DNA of 64,000 nucleotides from Alkalihalobacillus deserti (GTDB lineage: Bacteria; Bacillota; Bacilli; Bacillales; Bacillaceae_D). Under the pieces are notes generated by a model. That model made no database searches. It was not told the DNA's origin and saw only the letters and a list, made by a program, of their open reading frames with translations. How positions within the stretch are numbered: position 1 is the stretch's first letter; every line of letters begins with the position of its first letter. The stretch is taken from NCBI RefSeq assembly GCF_020734105.1, contig NZ_JAJAFR010000001.1:310001-374000 (forward strand), read 5' to 3'. A program made the position numbers and the translations under genes. Shown one piece after another: positions 36,946 through 46,011 of this stretch.

Positions 36946-36956
36946 GTGGGGTATAT

Positions 36957-38138
36957 ATGACAAATAAAGAAATTGTTGTGATTGATGGTGCACGAACAGC
37001 TTTTACAGAATTTGGAGGTTCATTTCGTGATGTATCAGCTATTGATTTAGCTGCAGCTACGGCGAAGGAAGCGATGAAGCGTTCTTTCATCGAGCCTGAA
37101 GAGGTAGATCAAGTAATAATGGGAAACGTGATTCAATCTAGCACGGATGCGGTTTATATGGGCAGGCATGTGGGGTTGAAATCAGGAGTCCCTGAGCATG
37201 TACCTGGATTAACTGTTAATCGTTTATGTGGTTCTGGTCTACAAGCAATTGTGAATGCGGCTCAGTCCATTCAATTAAATGAAGGAAGAGTAGCCATAGC
37301 CGGTGGAGCAGAGAATATGAGTCAAGTTCCTCATGTTGTTCGAGGGGCACGTTGGGGGTTGCCACTAGGAAAGGCACCAATGGAAGATTACTTATGGGAA
37401 GCGCTATATGATCCATATGGAGAATGTTCAATGGCGATCACGGCTGAGAATCTTGCAGAAAAATATGAGATTTCCAGAGAGGAAATCGATCAGTTTGCGG
37501 CTAATAGTCATCATAAAGCGGTAAGTGCAATGGAAAAAGGCTATTTCGCAAAAGAAATTGTTCCTTATACGATAAAAAGTCGAAAAGGAGAGCAGGTGAT
37601 CGATCAAGATGAGCATCCAAGAGAAACGACAACGGAAAAACTAAATAAATTACCTGCTCGCTTTAAAGAGAATGGGGTCGTTACACCAGGGAATGCAAGT
37701 GGAATTAACGACGGGGCAGCTTCACTTGTCGTCACGTCAGGGGAGTATGCCCAAAAGCGTAATCTTCAGCCAATCGCACGCCTTGTCTCGTGGGGGATTG
37801 TTGGGGTAGAACCTAAGTATATGGGGATCGGACCAGCACCAGCCATTCGTCAAGCATTAGAACGGGCAAATATGAGCGTTGATGATTTGGATTTAATTGA
37901 AATCAACGAAGCCTTCGCAGCTCAGTACCTTGCTTGTCAAAAAGAACTCGGTTTTAACCCTGAAATAGGAAATGTAAATGGTGGGGCTGTTGCCCTAGGT
38001 CATCCACTAGGTGCTAGTGGCGCAAGAATTAGTCTATCACTGCTTTACGAGTTAAAGAGAAGAAATAAAAAATATGGAGCATCAGCATTATGCATCGGTG
38101 GAGGGCAAGGAATTGCCGCCATTTGGGAAGTGTTATAA
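36957..38138 (+). CDS. Acetyl-CoA / 3-oxoacyl-CoA thiolase
   Basis: The 393-residue thiolase has nucleophile Cys91 (NRLCGSGLQ), GGAENMSQVPH, the NEAFAAQ loop, GGAVALGHPLGASGAR with catalytic His, and the C-terminal CIGGGQGIA cysteine. It cleaves 3-oxoacyl-CoA to acetyl-CoA; in aromatic pathways the substrate is often 3-oxoadipyl-CoA (PaaJ/PcaF). Eleven bases after the crotonase gene. Confidence 0.94.
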   Translation: MTNKEIVVIDGARTAFTEFGGSFRDVSAIDLAAATAKEAMKRSFIEPEEVDQVIMGNVIQSSTDAVYMGRHVGLKSGVPEHVPGLTVNRLCGSGLQAIVNAAQSIQLNEGRVAIAGGAENMSQVPHVVRGARWGLPLGKAPMEDYLWEALYDPYGECSMAITAENLAEKYEISREEIDQFAANSHHKAVSAMEKGYFAKEIVPYTIKSRKGEQVIDQDEHPRETTTEKLNKLPARFKENGVVTPGNASGINDGAASLVVTSGEYAQKRNLQPIARLVSWGIVGVEPKYMGIGPAPAIRQALERANMSVDDLDLIEINEAFAAQYLACQKELGFNPEIGNVNGGAVALGHPLGASGARISLSLLYELKRRNKKYGASALCIGGGQGIAAIWEVL

Positions 38139-38158
38139 AAAAATAAAGGGATGATGAT

Positions 38159-39742
38159 ATGTATAGAGAACTTGGTCATTTAAGCGTTTCGCAATTGCTT
38201 GAAAACGCTACTAAAAGTGGTCTGAAGCGAGAAGTTCTTTTTGACCGTATTTCGAGAATGTCATATAAAGATCTCTGGGATAAATCGATTAGTCTCGCCT
38301 CATCATTACAAACACTAGGAGTGAAAAAAGGAGATAAAATTGCAGTTTGTTTGCCTAATTGGAATGAGTTTGTCGTCATTTATATGGCGGTAGCTCACTT
38401 AGGTGCCATTCTTGTTCCTTTTAATACTCGTTACAGAACGGATGAAGTAGAATATATCCTTAATAATTCTGAAGCAAGAGTTGCCTTCTTTACGAAAGAA
38501 TTTAGTGGAATTAACCATGCTGAACAATTTATTCAGGCAATGCAGACAGTGAAAAGTTTAGAGATGCTTATTACTGTACGTTACCAAGATGAAGGGTTAC
38601 TGAATTATGAAGAATTAGTTGAAAAAGGGCGAGGTTCTTCTATTACACCTGCGCAGATTCAGCCTGAAGAAGATGTCTTCTCCATTCTTTATACATCTGG
38701 TTCAACCGGGGCACCAAAAGGAGCAATGTTAACTCATTCAAATGTCGTCAAAACAGGGGCGATTTCTGCTGAAGAAATGAGTTGTACAGCCGAAGATGTC
38801 TTTTTAGTCGCCGTACCAGTGTTTCATGTATTTGGGATGGTTCCTAGTATCATAAGTGCCATCGCTTCTAGTGCAAGAATGGTTTTGATGGATAAGTATA
38901 AACCAAAAGAGGCGTTAGAAGTTATTCAAGCTGAAGGAATAACGGTCAAACATGGAGTTCCGACTATGTTTATTTTAGAGCTCAATCAACCGGACTTTTC
39001 AGATTATAACTTGTCAACGCTACGAACTGGAATCATTGCAGCAGCACCATGCCCGGTTGAGGTCGTAAAAAAAATACGTAATGAAATGGGCTGCGACATT
39101 GTGGTTGCTTATGGACTTAGTGAGACGTCGCCAACTTTAACGATGACAAAGTTTGACGATGATGATATTGTTCGTGCAGAAACAGTGGGGAAAGCACTCC
39201 CTGATACAGAAGTGAAAATTGTAAACAAAGAGCGCGCAGCAGTAGCTGTTGGAGAGGTCGGGGAGATCGCATGTCGTAGCTTTGGTGTGATGAAAGGGTA
39301 TTACAATATGCCTGATAAGACAGCGGAAGCTTTGGATGACGATGGCTGGTTTTACACAGGAGATCTAGGTACTCTTGATGATGATGGGTATCTTCGAATT
39401 GTCGGTCGCAAAAAAGAGATGATTATTCGTGGCGGGTACAATATTTATCCACGTGAAATAGAAGAAGTCTATTATACTCACCCAGATGTTTTAGAAGTTG
39501 CGATTGTTGGCTTACCAGATACCGTTTTAGGAGAGGTGTCGTGTGCTTGCATTAAATTAAAAACATCTGCTGAAATTGATGAACAAAGTTTAATTGAATT
39601 TATTAGAACTAGAATTGCTGATTATAAAGTGCCGGATAAAGTTTTGATTGTTGAAGAACTTCCGATGACGGCAAGTGGGAAAATTAAAAAGGTGGCTCTT
39701 CAAGATCAATTAAGGAAAGAGCTTAAAGCGGAGTTACGATAA
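38159..39742 (+). CDS. Acyl/aryl-CoA ligase (AMP-forming)
   Basis: This 527-residue ANL-superfamily ligase has the P-loop YTSGSTGAPKGAM, the motif YGLSETSP, TGDLGTLDDDGYLRIVGRKKEMII and the C-terminal catalytic lysine in TASGKIKK. It activates a carboxylic acid with ATP and CoA. Operon context (beta-oxidation genes, BenE transporters nearby) favours an aromatic or alicyclic carboxylate rather than a plain fatty acid, but sequence alone does not decide. ATG 38159 follows AAGGGATGAT. Confidence 0.9.
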   Translation: MYRELGHLSVSQLLENATKSGLKREVLFDRISRMSYKDLWDKSISLASSLQTLGVKKGDKIAVCLPNWNEFVVIYMAVAHLGAILVPFNTRYRTDEVEYILNNSEARVAFFTKEFSGINHAEQFIQAMQTVKSLEMLITVRYQDEGLLNYEELVEKGRGSSITPAQIQPEEDVFSILYTSGSTGAPKGAMLTHSNVVKTGAISAEEMSCTAEDVFLVAVPVFHVFGMVPSIISAIASSARMVLMDKYKPKEALEVIQAEGITVKHGVPTMFILELNQPDFSDYNLSTLRTGIIAAAPCPVEVVKKIRNEMGCDIVVAYGLSETSPTLTMTKFDDDDIVRAETVGKALPDTEVKIVNKERAAVAVGEVGEIACRSFGVMKGYYNMPDKTAEALDDDGWFYTGDLGTLDDDGYLRIVGRKKEMIIRGGYNIYPREIEEVYYTHPDVLEVAIVGLPDTVLGEVSCACIKLKTSAEIDEQSLIEFIRTRIADYKVPDKVLIVEELPMTASGKIKKVALQDQLRKELKAELR

Positions 39743-39781
39743 GCTTTAAGCTTAGTCTTTTTTTAGAAAGGGTGAATCAAA

Positions 39782-40132
39782 ATGAATTCACAAAATGTAC
39801 AAGAGAGCCGTTATGTTTCAGCAGATAAAGAGTGGAAGCCACTTCCTTTTGAAGGTGTATTTATCAAGACCCTTTATAAATTTAAGGAAGGGGGAAGTAC
39901 CGTTCTCATTAAGATGGAACCGAATAGTTCCTTTCCGTTACATGACCATCCTGCTGATGAAGAAGTCTATGTGATCGAAGGTGAATGTCGAGTTGGAAAG
40001 TATCCTTTAGTAAAAGGAGATTATCTTTTTACAAGCCAACATACGATTCATGCTCCGTTTACTCGTGAAGGGTGCATTTTACTAGCCAGAACTACAGAAG
40101 CGTTAAAATTCATCCAACCATCAGAAAAATAA
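39782..40132 (+). CDS. ChrR-type cupin protein
   Basis: The 116-residue single-domain cupin has metal ligands in FPLHDHPADEEVYVIEGE and HTIHAP, as in ChrR-like anti-sigma cupin domains and acetylacetone-type dioxygenase-like cupins. Role unknown; might be a small metal-dependent enzyme acting on a pathway intermediate. Same operon as the ligase (39-base gap, AGAAAGGGTG ribosome site). Confidence 0.85.
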   Translation: MNSQNVQESRYVSADKEWKPLPFEGVFIKTLYKFKEGGSTVLIKMEPNSSFPLHDHPADEEVYVIEGECRVGKYPLVKGDYLFTSQHTIHAPFTREGCILLARTTEALKFIQPSEK

Positions 40133-40253
40133 GCTTCTTAGAGTTGGGGAAATAATGAGTCATCAATTAATAGAAAAGCAAATCGCGAATTAGTGCCATT
40201 TAACATTTATTTTTGTAATTCGAATATAACACCATTATTGAGGGGGAAGAAAC

Positions 40254-41627
40254 ATGGCACTTTATAAGCGTAAAGATGGAGAGGAACAACCATTTTGGAA
40301 ACTAGGACCTTTTCAAATTAGATTACCGTTTGTTCATTTTCGACTTGAGACTCCGGAACTTATTCAAGGGTTTGTATTGTTTTCAATAGGGTTAGCTGTT
40401 ATCCCACTGCTACAAAATTACGTTGGTTTTTCCTATGATGCAGCTTTAGCCGTAGCACTTATTTATCTCGTAACAATGCTCATGGGACCATTGATGGGTG
40501 TTCCGTTAGTGCCAGGCTTTATTACGGCAGCCATCCCATTAGTTATCATTTTTCTAGGGAACTTTGAACCTGGACCTGAGGCCGTCAAAGCCCTTGTTGC
40601 CCTTCAACTATCGGTTGCTTTTATTTTCTTGATCTTAGGAATTACCGGTTTAGGAAAAGTAATTGTAAAAATACTACCAAACTCTTTAAAGGGTGGAATT
40701 TTAATTGGTGCAGGAATTGCCGCCATTCATGGCGAAATTATTGAAGGTGGTAGATTAGCAAACACACCAATCTCGTTAATCATTGGTACTCTTGTCTGTT
40801 TCTATGTGATGTTCTCAAAATCATTCCACAATTTATATAAGACTAATAAAATTGCTAGGTTTGTCGGTAATTACGGGATTATGCCAGCAATCGTTGTGTC
40901 AATTATTGTTGGGTGGGTAACAAAAGAATATCCTGCACCAGCGATTGAATGGGGAATTGTCGTCCCTAATTTCACAGAATTATGGAGCTTTACCCCCTTT
41001 GTTGTAGGGTTTCCGAGCTTAAGTGTTATTCTGATGGCGATCCCTACAGCTTTACTCGCCTATATTATCGCTTACGGAGATATTGTTGTTGGCGCGTCTT
41101 TGTTCCAAAAAGCAAGTGAGTTTCGCATAGATGAGAAGGTTCATTTGAGCTTAAGTAATATGCATACGCTTACATTTATCCGGAACTTTATTCATGCCTT
41201 GTTTGCACCACACCCAGGGCTTGCAGGTCCAATATTTACAGCTGGTACAGCTTCGGTAATGGAAAGATATAAATATGGACGTAAAGCAATGGACTCGATT
41301 TATTCTGGCACAGCTTCATTAATTATGGCAATGCTTTTGGCAACTGTATTGCTACCATTAGTTACTCTTTTTCAACCAGTTTTACCGATCGCACTATCGT
41401 TAACCTTAATAATTACGGGTTATCTTTGTATTTCGATTGGGATTGAGCAACTTCAAGATAATACTGAACGTGGGGTAGCGGGAGTGATGGCAATAGTTTT
41501 GTTTGCATATGGTGCAACGTACGCGATTGTAATCGGAATTGTTCTTTACTTGGTCATTCAAAAGACTAGCTTATTTAAAAAGGATGTGGATCAGCAGAAG
41601 AAAGAAAGTATTGAAAAAATAAGTTAG
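40254..41627 (+). CDS. UraA/SLC23-type permease in the catabolic operon
   Basis: The 457-residue integral membrane protein has about 13-14 segments and the UraA-fold layout of the nucleobase/ascorbate (SLC23) and BenE-related families. Features include GPLMGVPLVPGF, LKGGILIGAGIAAIHGEI and APHPGLAGPIFTAGTASVMERY. Operon position suggests an organic-acid or aromatic substrate. Strong GAGGGGGAAG precedes ATG 40254. A hairpin follows the gene. Confidence 0.82.
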   Translation: MALYKRKDGEEQPFWKLGPFQIRLPFVHFRLETPELIQGFVLFSIGLAVIPLLQNYVGFSYDAALAVALIYLVTMLMGPLMGVPLVPGFITAAIPLVIIFLGNFEPGPEAVKALVALQLSVAFIFLILGITGLGKVIVKILPNSLKGGILIGAGIAAIHGEIIEGGRLANTPISLIIGTLVCFYVMFSKSFHNLYKTNKIARFVGNYGIMPAIVVSIIVGWVTKEYPAPAIEWGIVVPNFTELWSFTPFVVGFPSLSVILMAIPTALLAYIIAYGDIVVGASLFQKASEFRIDEKVHLSLSNMHTLTFIRNFIHALFAPHPGLAGPIFTAGTASVMERYKYGRKAMDSIYSGTASLIMAMLLATVLLPLVTLFQPVLPIALSLTLIITGYLCISIGIEQLQDNTERGVAGVMAIVLFAYGATYAIVIGIVLYLVIQKTSLFKKDVDQQKKESIEKIS

Positions 41628-41658
41628 TTTTAAATTATTCATTTGTATCATTTAAATG

Positions 41659-41694
41659 AGTCAGCTTGAGAGTACACTTTCAAGCTGACTTTTC
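41659..41694 (+). terminator. Terminator of the beta-oxidation operon
   Basis: GTCAGCTTGAGAGTACACTTTCAAGCTGAC forms a stem (AGTCAGCTTGA/TCAAGCTGACT) followed by T4. Confidence 0.8.
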
Positions 41695-41778
41695 AGTACA
41701 TCTGCACAATAAAATAGTTGAAGTTGTTCCAATGGTTGGTTCTCACCTTAGAAACTAGTAATATAAGGGGCGTTATGA

Positions 41779-43995
41779 ATGGATCTGAACGTGAAGCAGG
41801 AAAAATTAAAACAGAAAATTAATACGCATCTTCGAAATATTACCCGTCAACTGATTAAGTTCGATACGTTACAAGAAACCTTGAATTATTTATTAGAGTC
41901 ATTTTATAAGGAATTCACATGTGATTTAGTTGGGGTCATCTTAAAGGAGGATAATCAATTAATTCCCAAAGTCTGGATTGGTGATGAATTTACGATTGAG
42001 GAAACATTAAAATTGAAAATAGACGACTGTTCATCTAACCTATTACAAGATGCGCTTTGGGGGCCTGATGATCAAGAAGAAGGAGTTGCCTGTAGTTTTA
42101 AAAAAGCCATGGAAAAAGAACAGCTTTCAACGTGGTTTACCGTGCCACTTAATCACAATAATAAGCAATTTGGTCTTTGTGTAATTGGGTTTCGTGATTT
42201 TATTCCTCTCGTGATAGAAGCGGAGAAAATATTCGTAGAATTCGGACATGATGTTGCTGTTGCAATGGATTTGGCAAAAGAGAAAGAAAAACAGAAGCGG
42301 AAAATAAAAGGTGTTGAATGGATTAGGGAAAATATATTTCCAGGTTCAACTATCGAACATTTAATTGAGAAAATAGTAGAACGCGCTGGTAAAGGAACTC
42401 AAGCAAAAGGGGCATGTGTTTATTTATTTGATGAAACAAATAGTTGTTTTACTCCTCATCCGCCAAACTATGGCACTATTACACGATCTGAGCTTATTAC
42501 AGTCGATACGAATCTACCCATTGATAACTACTTTCCATCTGTAGAGTTACCTAGTAGCAATGAATTAACAATTCCTCTTATTGTCAATTTAAAGACAATT
42601 GGAGTGCTCTATGTTTGTAAAGAGGATAACCACGTATTTTCAGATGATGACTTAGAGTTTTTAGAATTTGTCTCAGCTTTTGTTTCGATGCAAATTGAAA
42701 ACGCAAGACTGTATGAATTAGAATCTGAAAGCAAAAAAAGAATGGAACGGCTAATGGAACATCATCAAGAACTCGTAAAAAAAACCGTTCAGGGGCAAGA
42801 CTTAAATGATATTTCTAAAACAATAAGTTCGATGCTAGAAAGTTCAATTCTCCTTTATGACCGGTTTTTAAAACCGATTTCTACTTACTTTAAAGATAAG
42901 GAAACGCATCTACAACCTATCATTGAAAAAAAAGTAATAGAACAAAAACAGGAAGTTACTCAGCTGAAATCACGCGAGTTATGGCTTGATGAATGCGAAG
43001 AAGAACCCTGTGCTGTTTGGCCAATTATTGGCGGGAGAGATGTGCTAGGTTATTTAGTTATTTGTTTACCGAAAAGAAAGGTAAATCGTATGCTACGGCT
43101 AACGCTTGATCACGCGCTCAATGTTTATGCGATTGAATTTATTAAGCAAAAGCTAGTACTTGATGCTAAGGAACAAGTAAAAGAAAGTTTCGTTAATCAG
43201 CTTTTTTCTGAAAAAATCGATGATCAAGATAAAATTATTCAATATGCAACATTAATTAATTGGAATGTATTAGAACCCCATCAAATCGCTACTTTGTCAT
43301 TAGAATTATATGATCATGATGAAACGAATTTGGTCGTACTCGAGAGTTATAAGTCCTGGCTTTGGGATCAAATCAAGACAAAGCTCGCATTATATGACGC
43401 GTCCATCATATTCACAAGAAAAGATAAAGATTTTATTTTCATTGTGCAACCGTTAAACATCAAACAACATACAGATTATTGGAATGGTTTGTATCAACGG
43501 ATAACTAGCTTGTTGAAAAAGGAAAGAACAAAAACAAAAATATTTTTGGGTATAGGTGGAAAAACAGAAAAAATAGGGGACTATTACTACTGTTACGTAC
43601 AATCAGTTAAAGCGAAAAATGTAGTGTCTTATCGTTATGTTCAAGGTGGGTTTTCCTTTTATGATGACCTTGGTTCCTATACAATTTTAAACAATACGAG
43701 TGATTCATTAGCATCTGAATTATTTGTTAAGAAACATCTAGGACCATTGATAAAGTATTCCCAGAATAATCATGTTGATTTATTTGAAACATTGCAAGTA
43801 TTTTTGAATCATAATGGAAACCTACGTGATGCCTCGAAACACCTTTTTATCCATCGTAGTACTTTAGAATATCGACTTGAACGAGTAACAGATCTGTTAC
43901 AAATCGATTTAAATGACGCTGAGATGAGGTTTGAATTAATGATGGCCTATAAACTTCACTCTCTTTTTAATTTTAATCCAGAACAATTAATATAA
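41779..43995 (+). CDS. GAF-domain PucR/CdaR-type transcriptional regulator
   Basis: The 738-residue soluble regulator has two GAF-like domains (about 20-170 and 185-315, the second with KTIGVLYVCKEDN and DLEFLEFVSAFVS), a coiled-coil linker, and a C-terminal PucR-type helix-turn-helix near residues 665-725 (NGNLRDASKHLFIHRSTLEYRLERVTDLL). PucR/CdaR regulators activate catabolic genes after binding a small ligand. Its place between two transporter operons suggests it senses the substrate or a CoA intermediate. Confidence 0.88.
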   Translation: MDLNVKQEKLKQKINTHLRNITRQLIKFDTLQETLNYLLESFYKEFTCDLVGVILKEDNQLIPKVWIGDEFTIEETLKLKIDDCSSNLLQDALWGPDDQEEGVACSFKKAMEKEQLSTWFTVPLNHNNKQFGLCVIGFRDFIPLVIEAEKIFVEFGHDVAVAMDLAKEKEKQKRKIKGVEWIRENIFPGSTIEHLIEKIVERAGKGTQAKGACVYLFDETNSCFTPHPPNYGTITRSELITVDTNLPIDNYFPSVELPSSNELTIPLIVNLKTIGVLYVCKEDNHVFSDDDLEFLEFVSAFVSMQIENARLYELESESKKRMERLMEHHQELVKKTVQGQDLNDISKTISSMLESSILLYDRFLKPISTYFKDKETHLQPIIEKKVIEQKQEVTQLKSRELWLDECEEEPCAVWPIIGGRDVLGYLVICLPKRKVNRMLRLTLDHALNVYAIEFIKQKLVLDAKEQVKESFVNQLFSEKIDDQDKIIQYATLINWNVLEPHQIATLSLELYDHDETNLVVLESYKSWLWDQIKTKLALYDASIIFTRKDKDFIFIVQPLNIKQHTDYWNGLYQRITSLLKKERTKTKIFLGIGGKTEKIGDYYYCYVQSVKAKNVVSYRYVQGGFSFYDDLGSYTILNNTSDSLASELFVKKHLGPLIKYSQNNHVDLFETLQVFLNHNGNLRDASKHLFIHRSTLEYRLERVTDLLQIDLNDAEMRFELMMAYKLHSLFNFNPEQLI

Positions 43996-44060
43996 AAGGG
44001 GAGTTGCATATCGTAAAATGTGTACTAAAAGAGAATGTATAAGGAAGAGAGGAGTTTATC

Positions 44061-44462
44061 ATGTTAGAAATAAATTATGACTTTAAAGTTGAATGGGGAG
44101 ACACGGATGCGGCAGGAATTGTTTATTCACCGAACTATTATAAATGGATGGATCAAGCCACTCATCATGTATTTGCAAGTATAGGTTATCCTTTATCTAG
44201 GCTTATTAGTGACGAGAAAATTGGGATACCGATGATTGAATCAACCTGTCATTTCAAAAAGCCTCTTTATTTTGAAGAAGAAGTAACGATCATTTCAACT
44301 GTATTGGAATTACACGACAAGGTTTTTAAAATTAAGCATGGATTTTTTAGGGGGGCTGAAGAAATTGCTCATGGCTTCGAATTAAGAGCACTTGCTAGTT
44401 TTGCTGGGGAGAAGCCAAAAGCGATTTCTATTCCTGATCCGATACGAGTAGCACTGTTGTAG
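44061..44462 (+). CDS. Hot-dog acyl-CoA thioesterase (4-HBT/YbgC type)
   Basis: The 133-residue hot-dog fold protein carries the 4-hydroxybenzoyl-CoA thioesterase motif WGDTDAAGIVYSPNYYKWMDQ with catalytic Asp. It would hydrolyse aryl- or acyl-CoA, freeing CoA from dead-end thioesters. It is paralogous to the gene at 58207. AGAGAGGAG precedes ATG 44061. A terminator follows. Confidence 0.9.
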   Translation: MLEINYDFKVEWGDTDAAGIVYSPNYYKWMDQATHHVFASIGYPLSRLISDEKIGIPMIESTCHFKKPLYFEEEVTIISTVLELHDKVFKIKHGFFRGAEEIAHGFELRALASFAGEKPKAISIPDPIRVALL

Positions 44463-44552
44463 TAAAGTTTCTGTGTATTCTTAGCTTTAGAAAAGATTTA
44501 TTCATCATATAACTCATAGTAACAGAAACAATTAAATTTAAGACATCTTGAT

Positions 44553-44579
44553 AAAACACTTGGATTTCAAGTGTTTTTG
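44553..44579 (+). terminator. Thioesterase terminator
   Basis: AAAACACTTG and CAAGTGTTTT form a ten-base stem with a five-base loop; the right arm adds T5. Confidence 0.92.
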
Positions 44580-44644
44580 CTTTGCTGAAAACAAGCAGGT
44601 AGTTTGGGTACAAAACAGATCTTTATGTTACCTTTCAGCCATTA

Positions 44645-44709
44645 TTTTTTACGTTGGTTAAAAAAACGTAATGAAAAGTGTTGACTATGTGTAGCAGTTA
44701 TATTTTAAT
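44645..44709 (+). promoter_or_regulatory. Operator plus promoter of benE-1
   Basis: T6-ACGTTGGTT-A7 (44645-44666) differs by one base over 22 from the site at 55430-55451. It lies 14 bases upstream of a -35 TTGACT (44681-44686); a -10-like TTTAAT (44704-44709) follows at 17 bases. The arms TTTTTTACG and CGTTAAAAAA are nearly inverted repeats, expected for a dimeric regulator, placed as for an activator. Confidence 0.72.
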
Positions 44710-44751
44710 GGAAATACAAAAGACAAAATTTTCTAAAGATAGGAGAGGGTT

Positions 44752-46011
44752 ATGAAAGGTGTTAATGATAGTTTTTTCTCTAACTGGAAGGCACAAGGAA
44801 TTGTAAACGGTTTCATAGCTTGGCTTTTTGGTGTTACCGGTCCGCTCTTAATTGTTTTGAATTCAGCTGAAGTGGGAGGACTCAGTGATTCAATTACAAC
44901 GTCTTGGATTTTTGCTATCTATGTAATAGGAGGTCTTTCTACAATAGGTTTATCTGTGTATTATAAGCAACCAATTGCTGTTGCCTTTACGATCCCTGGA
45001 GCTGTTTTAGTTGGGACGACGTTAATGAGTCACTCTTTTACGGATGTGTTAGGAGCTTATGTTGTGACTAGTGTGCTCCTGCTTATTATTGCCATTACAA
45101 AATCTACTAGTCTATTTATGAATGCGATTCCTTTACCGATCATGATGGCCATGGTGTCAGGCGTATTATTGCCTTTTGGAATCAACATTTTTATGTCTGT
45201 CTTGGAATTGCCGCTAGTAAATGGCGCTACTCTTATTGTCTTTTTGGTTTTGACGTTTTTCAAACGGATAGGAGCGTTTATTCCTCCTATCTTAGGAGCC
45301 ATAGTTATTGGATTTATTTTACTCTCTTTGCAACAACCCGTTTCCTTGAAAGCTAATTCATTCGAAATGTCGACACCTGAATTATTTCTCCCAACATTTA
45401 ACCTTAGCACGATCAGTGAGTTGACGATTCCTTTGCTAGTTACCGTTATTGCGATCCAAAATGCTCAGGGAATTACGATTCTAAATAGCATTGGATACAA
45501 AGCACCTGTAAATGCATTGACAACATGGTCGGGTCTTGGCTCGTTAATCAACAGTTTTTTTGGTGCACACTCAGCCTGTATAGCTGGACCGATGACTGGG
45601 ATCATTGCAGATAAAACATCCGGAAAACTTAATCACCGCTATAAATCAGCTGTCATCATGGGACTTCTTTGGATTCTCTTTGGGTTATTTGCTGGATTTG
45701 TCATGGGGGTTGTTCGTGAGATTCCGATTTCATTAATCCAATTATTAGCGGGCTTGGCATTGTTAATGGTTTTAAAAAATTGTCTTGCTGCTAGCTTCTC
45801 CACTAAATTTCAAATTGGCGCTCTTTTTTCTTTTATGATAACGTTATCTGATTTTACTTTGTTTAATATTGGCTCTCCATTTTGGGGACTCGTGTTCGGT
45901 ACTTGTTTGTCCTTTGTTTTTGAGAAGGATGACTTTCAGAAGTCTAAAGGAAAAAAGATTAAAAGTGATGTTAGTAACACTCATGAACTAAAAACAGAGA
46001 ATCTCAAGTAA
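44752..46011 (+). CDS. benE: Benzoate/H+ symporter-type transporter BenE, copy 1
   Basis: The 419-residue membrane protein has 11-12 segments and BenE features: FGVTGPLLIVLN, AFTIPGAVLVGTTLMS, IGYKAPVNALTTWSGLGSLINSFFGAHSACIAGPMTGI. BenE proteins import benzoate. AGGAGAGG precedes ATG 44752. Its 3' end overlaps the convergent hydrolase gene by eight bases. Confidence 0.92.
   Translation: MKGVNDSFFSNWKAQGIVNGFIAWLFGVTGPLLIVLNSAEVGGLSDSITTSWIFAIYVIGGLSTIGLSVYYKQPIAVAFTIPGAVLVGTTLMSHSFTDVLGAYVVTSVLLLIIAITKSTSLFMNAIPLPIMMAMVSGVLLPFGINIFMSVLELPLVNGATLIVFLVLTFFKRIGAFIPPILGAIVIGFILLSLQQPVSLKANSFEMSTPELFLPTFNLSTISELTIPLLVTVIAIQNAQGITILNSIGYKAPVNALTTWSGLGSLINSFFGAHSACIAGPMTGIIADKTSGKLNHRYKSAVIMGLLWILFGLFAGFVMGVVREIPISLIQLLAGLALLMVLKNCLAASFSTKFQIGALFSFMITLSDFTLFNIGSPFWGLVFGTCLSFVFEKDDFQKSKGKKIKSDVSNTHELKTENLK

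Noticed and set aside
36957..38138. Assigning the thiolase as PaaJ/3-oxoadipyl-CoA thiolase by name
   Set aside because: Motifs do not discriminate chain or dicarboxylate specificity; called by family only.
40254..41627. Purine permease controlled by a purine riboswitch
   Set aside because: The 120-base leader has no purine-riboswitch core, and operon context points to organic acids.
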